The translations under genes were made by a program, and so were the position numbers. The notes under the pieces were generated by a model that ran no database searches, was not told the DNA's origin, and saw only the letters and a program-made list of their open reading frames with translations. A DNA stretch of 32,894 bases from Dehalococcoidia bacterium (GTDB lineage Bacteria; Chloroflexota; Dehalococcoidia; DSTF01; JACRBR01): assembly GCA_021731085.1 (NCBI GenBank), contig JAKFYB010000032.1, forward strand, positions 1-32,894, read 5' to 3'. Positions 24,234 to 31,200 of the stretch are shown here, one piece after another (the stretch's first letter is position 1; each line of letters begins with the position of its first letter).

Positions 24234-24263
24234 TTGACGTGCACGTAAACGACAGGCTACGAT
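24234..24263 (+). promoter_or_regulatory. MerR-type promoter with operator palindrome in the spacer
   Basis: TTGACG (24234-24239), 18-nt spacer, TACGAT (24258-24263). The segment TTGACGTGCACGTAAA (24234-24249) is an almost perfect 16-bp palindrome around ACGTGCACGT. A dyad between -35 and -10 with a long spacer is the classic MerR-family arrangement, so autoregulation is likely. The -10 box ends 7 nt before the ATG: leaderless mRNA expected. Confidence 0.6.
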
Positions 24264-24270
24264 CGAACCG

Positions 24271-24780
24271 ATGACCCATAAGCGCACCCATACCCACACA
24301 CCAGAACCCAACCCAACCACACAGGCGCCGACCCACGCCTACCTCCAGATCGGCGAGGTCGCAGAGCGCACCGGCGTCACGCAACGCACACTCCGCTTCT
24401 ACGAAGAGAAGGGCCTCCTCAAACCACCCACCAGGCTCGACGGCGGCTTCCGCCTCTACTCCGAGGACGACGTCCTCCGCGTCGAGCAGATCAAGCGCCT
24501 CCAGGGTCTCCTCGGTTTCACGCTCGCCGACATCAAGGATATGGTCGAAGCCGAAGAAGTGAAGTCGCAGATCAAGGCCACCTACCGCAAGGACGCCGAG
24601 ATCTCGGAGCGCCGCGACAAACTCCGCAAGGCGAAAGAGGTCACCGTCGGCCAGGTCGCCGTCATCGACCAGAAGCTCGCCGCGCTTCACGACATGAAGT
24701 CCCACCTCGAGGAAAAGCTCGACCAGTACGACACCTGGCTCCAGCACCTCGAAGAACAGTCCCGCGCGCAGGCCCGCTAA
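24271..24780 (+). CDS. MerR-family transcriptional regulator
   Basis: A 169-residue DNA-binding protein. After a 25-residue low-complexity, His/Thr/Pro-rich start (MTHKRTHTHTPEPNP), the winged helix-turn-helix is clear: YLQIGEVAERTGVTQRTLRFYEEKGLLKPPTRLDGGFRLYSEDDVLRVEQIKRLQGLLGFTLADIKDMVE. The C-terminal third is a long helix (about residues 100-165) that would form the dimer coiled coil. There is no Cys, so metal sensing of the MerR/CueR type is unlikely; the domain order fits the small effector-less or organic-ligand group. An operator palindrome is in its own promoter. The MFS exporter gene follows 106 nt downstream on the same strand and is a candidate target. Confidence 0.92.
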   Translation: MTHKRTHTHTPEPNPTTQAPTHAYLQIGEVAERTGVTQRTLRFYEEKGLLKPPTRLDGGFRLYSEDDVLRVEQIKRLQGLLGFTLADIKDMVEAEEVKSQIKATYRKDAEISERRDKLRKAKEVTVGQVAVIDQKLAALHDMKSHLEEKLDQYDTWLQHLEEQSRAQAR

Positions 24781-24786
24781 GCGCAG

Positions 24787-24843
24787 GAGGACGGGCGCCC
24801 CCGCCCGTCACGCAATGCAAGCAGGACGGGCGCCCCGCCCGTC
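24787..24843. repeat. Two tandem copies of palindromic repeat family D
   Basis: GGAGGACGGGCGCCCCCGCC then CGTC (24787-24809), and AGGACGGGCGCCCCGCCCGT then C (24823-24843). Each has arms GACGGGCG and CGCCCGTC and they are separated by 13 nt. They lie between the MerR and MFS genes. A third copy is inside nuoC. Could act as transcript-end hairpins. Confidence 0.75.
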
Positions 24844-24886
24844 GCGATCAAGAGAAAGGCAAGGCGCTTCAGCAGGCGCCTTCGAC

Positions 24887-26206
24887 ATGAACGAGGGATC
24901 CCCGGAACCGCGACCTATTGCAGCCAGCGGCTGGCGCAATACCTTCGCGTCTCTCTCCGTCCCCGAGTACAACCTCTATTTCTGGGGCATGCTCGCGTTC
25001 TTCTCCGCGATGAACATGATGATCGTCCTCCGCGGCTATCTCGTGTACGACCTCACGGGCGATCCCAAATCCCTCGCCGCCGTCATGCTTGGTGTCGCAC
25101 TACCCATGCTCTTCATCGCACCGATCGCCGGAGTCGTCACCGACCGTGTCGACCGCCGAACATTGATGATCGTCGCGCAACTCGCCGTCGCCTTCGTCAA
25201 CCTCATCAACACCGTCCTCATCCTCACCGACACCGTCGCGATGTGGAACCTCGTCGTCATGTCCGTCGCGTCCGGCGTCGCGTTCTCGTTCAACATGCCC
25301 GCCCGCCAGGCGACCGTGCCCAACCTCGTCCCGCGCCACATGCTCATGAACGCGATGTCCCTCAGCTCCAGCGCAATGAACGGCACGCGTATCATCGCGC
25401 CGGCCATCGGCGGTCTGCTGATCGCCCCGATCGGCATCGGCGGCGGTTTCGCCGTCCTCACAGCCCTCTACTTTCTCGCAGCGTTCCTCACCCTCGGCCT
25501 CCCGAAGATGCCGGCGAAGGATCGCGACCGCACCGTCACCTTCCTCAGCGACTTCAAAGGCGGCTTCTCATATATAAAGGGAGACAAGCTCGTCATGGGC
25601 CTCCTCTTGCTCGGCACCATCCCGATGATTTTCGCGATGCCCTACCAGACGCTCCTCCCTGTCTTCACGGAGGACGTCTGGGATGTCGGCCCGACTGGGC
25701 TCGGCGTCATGCAGGCGATGGCCGGCGTCGGCGGCCTCATCGGCACGCTCATCACCGCCAACCTCGACAGCTCGCCGCGCAAGGGCTGGATTATGCTCAT
25801 GGCCGCCATCGGCAGCGGCCTCTTCTTGATGGCCTTCGCCTACAGCGTCTTCGGCGTCGCCCTCCTGATGATCGCGCTCGTCGGCCTCTCGCAGATGATG
25901 TTCATGACCATCAACAACACGATGATCACATCCCTCATCCCGGACAACGTCCGCGGCCGCGTGTCCAGCGTCCTCATGATGACGTTCGGCCTCATGCCGC
26001 TCGGCGTCGTCCCGGCCAGCATCCTCGCCGGCATCATCGGCGTCGAAGCCGTCGTCGCCATCGGCGGCGGGCTGCTCATCATCAGCGTCCTCATCACCTA
26101 CGCCGTCTTCCCCCAGTTCCGCACCCTCGACACCGCCGTCAAAGCACAGCGCGCGGAACGCGAAGCTATCTGGGAAGCCGAAGCCGCCACCGCGGCGGGC
26201 GGCTAA
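24887..26206 (+). CDS. MFS transporter, EntS/MFS_3-like exporter
   Basis: A 439-residue polytopic protein with twelve predicted helices. The start is ATG 24887 (MNEGSPEPRPIAASGW); the longer frame from 24815 only translates repeat D. The conserved MFS loop between helices 2 and 3 reads GVVTDRVDRRTLMI. Helix 4-5 region FNMPARQATVPNLVPRHMLMNAMSLSSSAMNGTRIIAPAIGGLLIA and the later MTINNTMITSLIPDNVRGRVSSVLMMTFGLMPLG are hallmarks of the MFS_3 group, which exports siderophores (EntS) and drugs. No good Shine-Dalgarno is seen; a hairpin AAGGCG/CGCCTT lies 3-27 nt before the ATG. Possible control by the upstream MerR regulator. Substrate unknown. Confidence 0.9.
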   Translation: MNEGSPEPRPIAASGWRNTFASLSVPEYNLYFWGMLAFFSAMNMMIVLRGYLVYDLTGDPKSLAAVMLGVALPMLFIAPIAGVVTDRVDRRTLMIVAQLAVAFVNLINTVLILTDTVAMWNLVVMSVASGVAFSFNMPARQATVPNLVPRHMLMNAMSLSSSAMNGTRIIAPAIGGLLIAPIGIGGGFAVLTALYFLAAFLTLGLPKMPAKDRDRTVTFLSDFKGGFSYIKGDKLVMGLLLLGTIPMIFAMPYQTLLPVFTEDVWDVGPTGLGVMQAMAGVGGLIGTLITANLDSSPRKGWIMLMAAIGSGLFLMAFAYSVFGVALLMIALVGLSQMMFMTINNTMITSLIPDNVRGRVSSVLMMTFGLMPLGVVPASILAGIIGVEAVVAIGGGLLIISVLITYAVFPQFRTLDTAVKAQRAEREAIWEAEAATAAGG

Positions 26207-26220
26207 CAAGCCTGAGCGTT

Positions 26221-26333
26221 TGTAGCGCGATGTTCGTTGCCAGCTGTAGCGCGGGCTCTTCAGCCCGTGCGGTGTGGTATCGCAGCCCACGCGCGGCAAG
26301 CCACCCGTACCCGCGGAGCTTCAGCTCCGCCGC
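26221..26333. repeat. Cluster of palindromic repeats: partial A, full A and C
   Basis: In the 248-nt gap after the MFS gene: a truncated family A start TGTAGCGCG (26221-26229), a full family A copy TGTAGCGCGGGCTCTTCAGC then CCGTGC (26245-26270), and family C CGCGGAGCTTCAGCTCCGCC (26312-26333). The duplicated TGTAGCGCG 15 nt before the full copy suggests repeated insertion at one place or copying of the element edge. Confidence 0.7.
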
Positions 26334-26454
26334 AGTCGTCCACGTACGTCTTGTGTAGGTGTGGCACACCCGGCCCGGGGCGGTGTACGCTCGACGCGTG
26401 AGCAAGCTCGCCTGGGCGAGAGCGTTCGCAATCGCAACGGAAGGATCACCCCGC

Positions 26455-26919
26455 ATGGCCAACCCTTTCGCAAAATCTAAGACATTCCACAAGATCGGGC
26501 ACGTCACAAACACGACGCCCTGGCGCTTCCTCCCGACACCCGACGGCCTCGCCGTCGTCACCACCACCGGCCGCAAGACCGGCAAGCAGCGCCACCGCGC
26601 GATGCGCGTCGTCCGCGACGGCAATCGCGCCTATGCCGTCGCCCTTCTCGGCACAACGGCCGCCTGGATCCACAACATCCGCGCCGAACCCAACGTCCGT
26701 ATCAAACTCGGCGGCAAGACGTACGCCGCCAAAGCCAGCGAAATCACCAGCACGACGGACCTCGCCCGCGCCGCCGAGATCTACCGCCCCGTCGCCGGCT
26801 GGTACGACTACGTAGACTTCGCGAACTTCGTCTGGAGCATCCCCACAAGCGACAAGCTCCTAAACATCCACGACGAGTGGTTCCAAACGGGCACCCGAGT
26901 CGTCTTCGAACTGCAGTAG
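26455..26919 (+). CDS. Deazaflavin (F420)-dependent nitroreductase family protein
   Basis: A 154-residue split-barrel protein. The start is ATG 26455 (MANPFAKSKTFHKIGHV), with GGAAGGA 9 nt upstream; GTG 26398 (VSKLAWARAFAIA) is an alternative that gives a longer N-terminal helix but has no Shine-Dalgarno. The family core is visible: LAVVTTTGRKTGKQRHRAMRVVRDGNRAYAVALLGTTAAWIHNIRAEPNVRIKLGGKTYAAKA, then the C-terminal Tyr-rich region RPVAGWYDYVDF. Members such as Ddn bind F420 and reduce quinones or nitro compounds. This suggests that the host makes F420, a point of interest because its complex I lacks the NADH module. Exact substrate unknown. Confidence 0.85.
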   Translation: MANPFAKSKTFHKIGHVTNTTPWRFLPTPDGLAVVTTTGRKTGKQRHRAMRVVRDGNRAYAVALLGTTAAWIHNIRAEPNVRIKLGGKTYAAKASEITSTTDLARAAEIYRPVAGWYDYVDFANFVWSIPTSDKLLNIHDEWFQTGTRVVFELQ

Positions 26920-26952
26920 AGCGCCCCATCGGAAGCCCCAGTGACCAATGAC

Positions 26953-27246
26953 CTACTCTTCCTCGTCCGCCTCCGAATACACGCCGACCACCGCCCCACG
27001 CCACACCGTCACGACGAAGTCCGCACGATCCGCATCGTGCGACAGCACCAGGCGCTCGTCGATCTCCGCGATCAAATCCTCGATGTCCGCGTCATCGAAT
27101 GCCGTCGGCACGCACAACGTCCCGGCCACGGCCGACGACGCCAGAAAGTGCAGGTCCACGCGCCCCATCGCCTCGCCCTCAACCTCGATCACATACCCCT
27201 CCGAAGACCCCGTCCGCGCCTCCCGCGAAAATCCATAGTCAGACAT
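26953..27246 (-). CDS. Small acidic hypothetical protein
   Basis: A 97-residue cytoplasmic protein that I do not recognise. The start is ATG 27246 (MSDYGFSREARTGSSEGY), with AAGGAGG ending 6 nt upstream; the ATG at 27252 would touch the Shine-Dalgarno. The sequence alternates short strands and helices: YVIEVEGEAMGRVDLHFLASSAVAGTLCVP, then an acidic helix DDADIEDLIAEIDERLVLSHDADR and a final strand DFVVTVWRGAVVGVYSEADEEE. It has no signal peptide or membrane segment. It is read toward the F420-type gene, convergent with it, and nothing in the context suggests its role. The strong ribosome-binding site and codon use support a real gene. Confidence 0.75.
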   Translation of the reverse strand: MSDYGFSREARTGSSEGYVIEVEGEAMGRVDLHFLASSAVAGTLCVPTAFDDADIEDLIAEIDERLVLSHDADRADFVVTVWRGAVVGVYSEADEEE

Positions 27247-27297
27247 CAACATCCTCCTTCAACGTAATGGTCACACGCCACGAACTGCCGTCGCATT

Positions 27298-27322
27298 GTA
27301 GGGGCGCTGCTCTGCCGCGCCC
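27298..27322. repeat. Palindromic repeat family B, intergenic copy
   Basis: GTAGGGGCGCTGCTCTGCCG then CGCCC, 51 nt upstream of the small acidic gene. Matches the copies at 13038 and 16330 with a one-base difference in the centre. Confidence 0.7.
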
Positions 27323-27459
27323 ATCACTGACCGGAACCACCGCCCCTTGTGACTGCGTCACGCCGACGCACCTCACCATGCGATAGCGCGAACAGAACCT
27401 CATGGAAGACTTCGATCCTCTGTCCCTCTGTGTTTTTCATCCGCCCGGCGGCCAACAGA

Positions 27460-27487
27460 AAGGCCCGGCGCAACAGCACCGGGCCTT
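27460..27487 (-). terminator. Terminator hairpin of the cold-shock gene
   Basis: Minus strand AAGGCCCGG, loop TGCTGTTGCG, CCGGGCCTT then TCTGTT. A 9-bp perfect GC-rich stem 29 nt after the stop codon of the cold-shock gene; the trailing T run is short. Confidence 0.65.
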
Positions 27488-27515
27488 CCCGAATCTTCGA
27501 ACCGGAGTCTACGCT

Positions 27516-27731
27516 CTAGCCAACCGCGCGCACGTTGATCGCACGCTGGCGGCTCGGGTCGCGCTCGTCCGGCGCCTGGTCGAACTCCACGTTCTGACCC
27601 TCGTTCAGACTGTCGAACATTCCCCCGTCCACCGCTGAGGTGTGGAAGAAGATGTCCTGACTCGCACCGTCCGGCCGGATGAATCCGAACCCGCGGTCGC
27701 GAGCGAGACGCTTGATCTGTCCTGTTGCCAT
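27516..27731 (-). CDS. Cold-shock domain protein (CspA family)
   Basis: A 71-residue single cold-shock domain (OB fold) that binds single-stranded RNA and DNA in the cytoplasm. RNP1 is RGFGFI (residues 13-18), where Lys-Gly is Arg-Gly, and RNP2 is DIFFHTS (26-32). The N-terminus MATGQIKRLARDRGFGF and the C-terminal segment NVEFDQAPDERDPSRQRAINV complete the usual five strands. GGAGG at 27742-27746 is 10 nt upstream of the ATG. The leader is long (about 190 nt if the promoter at 27929-27956 is right), with a hairpin GCGCGC-TCCCCA-GCGCGC (27829-27846), as is common for temperature-regulated csp genes. It has its own terminator. Confidence 0.95.
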   Translation of the reverse strand: MATGQIKRLARDRGFGFIRPDGASQDIFFHTSAVDGGMFDSLNEGQNVEFDQAPDERDPSRQRAINVRAVG

Positions 27732-27928
27732 GTTCTGAGAACCTCCATCGCCGCTTCTTCACCCACCGGATCTACGAATCGTCCGGAAGGCCACGGCGTT
27801 CTACACATACCGACGCGCACAACAAATTGCGCGCTCCCCAGCGCGCCCCAAAACCGGCGAAGTCCGTGTGTGCGTCTCGGCGTACCGTGCGAACAGGAGG
27901 ACCACCAATGAGGCTGCGTTACTCCAGC

Positions 27929-27956
27929 ACTATACCAACCTGAGTGCGCACGACAA
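27929..27956 (-). promoter_or_regulatory. Candidate promoter of the cold-shock gene
   Basis: Minus strand TTGTCG (27956-27951), 16-nt spacer, TATAGT (27934-27929). Predicted start near 27922, giving a leader of about 190 nt. The -10 box is good, the -35 moderate. Confidence 0.5.
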
Positions 27957-27977
27957 CATCCAGTACGCACTGGGAAT

Positions 27978-28008
27978 CATGTCATTCTGAGCGAAGCGAA
28001 GAATCTTG
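27978..28008 (+). repeat. Family E dispersed repeat
   Basis: CATGTCATTCTGAGCGAAGC then GAAGAATCTTG. The centre GAGCGAAGCGAAG and flanking CATTCT/AGAATC are partly self-complementary. A related, degenerate copy is at 16239-16280. Confidence 0.65.
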
Positions 28009-28062
28009 CAACATCCAGCGTCGACGTGATTGCGCCAGCGCGATCGCTGCCCAGCGCCAACA

Positions 28063-28086
28063 GTAGCGGCGGAGCTCTAGCTCCGC
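28063..28086. repeat. Palindromic repeat family C
   Basis: GTAGCGGCGGAGCTCTAGCT then CCGC: arms GGAGC/GCTCC around TCTA, with the GTAGCG start shared with family A. It lies 70 nt before the promoter of the second large secreted-protein gene. The 485-nt gap 27732-28216 otherwise holds the csp leader and promoter, the family E copy and this gene's promoter. Confidence 0.7.
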
Positions 28087-28155
28087 TCAATCGTCGCACA
28101 CCTCAGGGGGCGTTCGCGCGGAGTCGGCCCCACGAGTGCGCTTGACTCCCCGCAC

Positions 28156-28185
28156 TTGACCACTGGCTCGCAAGCACCGTAGCCT
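28156..28185 (+). promoter_or_regulatory. Promoter of the double-propeller gene, same as that of the beta-helix gene
   Basis: TTGACC (28156-28161), 18-nt spacer ending CTCGCAAGCACCG, TAGCCT (28180-28185). The following leader also matches the other gene: CCCCGC(T/C)AGTCAGGA and CACGTGCGACG at the start codon. Confidence 0.6.
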
Positions 28186-28216
28186 TATCCCAATCCCCGC
28201 TAGTCAGGATCACCAC

Positions 28217-31200
28217 GTGCGACGACTCCTCACCGTCTGCGCTCTGGGCAGCCTCGCGTTCTGCATCGCCGCAGCTACGTTCCTGGCCGACAACCAGCTC
28301 GCGCAACGCCGCACTGCATCAGCCGCCTTCGACGAAGTCGTGCTCCCCTTTGCGGCCACCGACGTTGTCTTTGACGCCGACCGCGGCTACATCTACGCCA
28401 CGCAGAAGGCGACGAAGAAGCTCTACTTCATCGACCTCGATGACGGGACGATCGCTGAAGAGTTCGACTTCACCTACATGCCCGAGTCGCTGACGATGAC
28501 GCCAGACGGCTCGCGCCTCTTCGTCGCGCTGCTCACCCGCGAACACAGCGATCAATGGTTCGATGGCGACCACGAGGGCTACGTTGCATCATTCGACCTC
28601 GATGCACAGGTCAAGGACCGCGAGTTCCACATCACGGAAGATCCGTTCGACTTAGTCGCCACCGACGACGGCTACCTCGTCGTCTCTTCCGGTTCGGGCC
28701 AGCACACATTCGTGCGTAGTTTCGACGCGATCACCGGAGCGGAACTTGGCGCCACAACCGGCGTGTATGAACAAACGCGGCTGGTCTTGCACCCTTCCGG
28801 TCACCGCGTGTACGGCGCAGACACGGTCATCAGCCCATCCGATATCGAGCGAATTGACATACTTCCCGGCGGCGACATCGAATACCGCGGCGATTCGATC
28901 TATCACGGCGACCACCGCATGTGGGGAAACGTCTGGCCAAATCCAGCCGGCAACCGCCTCATCACGCGCGGCGCCGACGTATTCACGGCCGATGACGACA
29001 TCACCAAAGACATGCGCTATGTACAGGGATTGTCCGCGAATACGATCGAGGCCCTCGCGTACGATGCCGCGCACGACACCATCTTCACCGGCGAAGGTGC
29101 GAACCTCCGTTACTACAACCTCGACACCTACCTCGAGTTCGGAAGCGTGCCAGCCACCGGCAACATTGACTTCGTCGGGCAATACGGCGCCGTCGTGTTT
29201 GCCGTCGAGGTAGATGGCGGCCAGACGCGCATCGAGTCGTTCGCGCACCCATCATTAGCTGCACCAACAAACACAGCACCGACCGCTGCCTTCACCGTGA
29301 CTCCGCCGACCGCCGCTACGACGGCCACCAACATCCTGTTCGACGCCAGCGGGAGTACCGACGCGCAGGACTCACTCAGCGCGCTCGCGTTTCGATGGGA
29401 CTTCAACAACGACGAGATCTGGGACACGCCATTTACGAACAGCCCGACACACTCACGTCAGTTCAGCGCTGCCGGAACGAAGATCGTCCGGCTCCAGGTC
29501 CGTGACTCCCTGGGCCTGGGCGACGATCACGTGATTCTCGTAGACGTCGACTTCGCGGGCGATCCGGGGACGCACTACGAAGTCGAGCTTCCCTTTCCGA
29601 CGACCCACGCCGTATTCGATCCGGTTCGGCCGATGATGTATGCGTCTCATAAGGACGATGGGAAGGTCTACTTCGTTGACCTGACAACGGGCTTCATTAC
29701 GCATCGGTTCGACGTCAGCTACATGCCTGAGACGCTCGCCATCACCCAGGATGGTGCATCGCTGTATGCGGCGCTGCTGACGAGGGAGCACAGTTGTTGC
29801 TGGTTCGATGAGGATGGACACGAGGCGTACATTGCGTCGTTCGATCTCGCCACACAAACGAAAGTTAGCGAGTTCAGGATCGGTGAGGATCCGTTCGACC
29901 TCGCGGCTACGACCGATGGCCACCTGATCGCCACCTCAGGATCAGGCCAGCACACGCATATTCGCGCATTCGATGCGACAACAGGCGCTGAGACCGGCGC
30001 GAGCGAGGGCATTTACTATCAGAACCGGCTCGTGCTGCATCCGTCTGAGACTCGGCTCTACACGAGCGACACTGCGTCGATTCCGGAAGATCTCGCCCGG
30101 ATTCACATCAGCCCGGCAGGCAACCTGACGTACGTGGACGACTCTACATATCACGGCCAACATCGGATCGGTGGCGAGGTCTGGGTCACACCAGCAGGAG
30201 ACTTCATCGTTACTCAGCGCGGCGATGTGTTCACGTCAGCACCCGCCCTCTTCGACGACATGCAGTATGTCCAACCACTCTCGGCCGGCTACATCGACGC
30301 GCTCAGCTTCGATGCGGCCACGAACATGATCTTCACGGGAGAGAACGGCGTCCTCCGCTTCTACAACCTCTCTTCGCTGCAACCGTTCGGCAGCGCGACA
30401 ACCGCTCGCCCGATCGACTTCGTCGGCAGCTCGCCCACGGAGGTCTTCGCCGTCGAAAGTGAAACGATTTACACAGCGCTCGAAGTATTCGCGCATCCCG
30501 CCCCGGACGGCGCTCCACAGACATCACCCACGCCAACACGCACAGCCACACCTACCGGCACAAACACACCGACACGCACGCCCACACGCACGCGAACACC
30601 CACACCCACACACACGATTACACCAACATTCACGCCAACCCCGACGCTGCCACCCGGAACGACGGCCACGCACACGCCGACGCCGTTCGGCACCAACTTT
30701 GGCGTCTTCATCGACTGCAACGTGGCGGTCGCCGGCATTCAGAGCGCATGCGGCGTGCCGCTTGACGCGGGCATCGTGACCGTTGACATCTATGTCACGA
30801 ACAGCTCGGGGCAGCCCACAACCTTTGGCGGTTTCAGTATTAACGTGGACAACCCCGTGCTCAGCCGTCTCGACGCGTTGCCCTCACCCCCGTGTGCTTC
30901 CCTGGGGCTCGACTGCAATCCCGACTTCAACCAGGCGATTGGCGGGACCAACTGGCAATGTGGCCCACCCTTCCCAACGGATGACGTGTTTCCCGCGCCG
31001 CCCGAAGAGAGCTACCTCGGGTGCTTCACGACGAGCGTTGCACCAACGCTCCCCGCATCAAGCCAGACCAAACTGGCAAGCCTGACCTACGCCATCGCGC
31101 CGGGCGCGACCGTAGGTAGCGTGCCACTCGCGTTGCGCGACGTCACCGGCTACGACAAAGACTTTGGCGAACTCTATAGCTGCAACATCGTCATCAACAC

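Noticed and set aside
23229-24248. Plus-strand Arg/Pro-rich 339-codon frame overlapping the end of the beta-helix gene
   Set aside because: Shadow frame; the 827-codon frame carries the conserved domains and matches the second gene.
15261-28086. CRISPR array
   Set aside because: The repeats are palindromes at irregular distances, in both orientations, without unique spacers of constant length.
30515-30680. Thr/Pro-coding ACAC-rich stretch as a microsatellite or recombination site
   Set aside because: It is a domain linker in frame with flanking domains and is common in secreted proteins of this kind.
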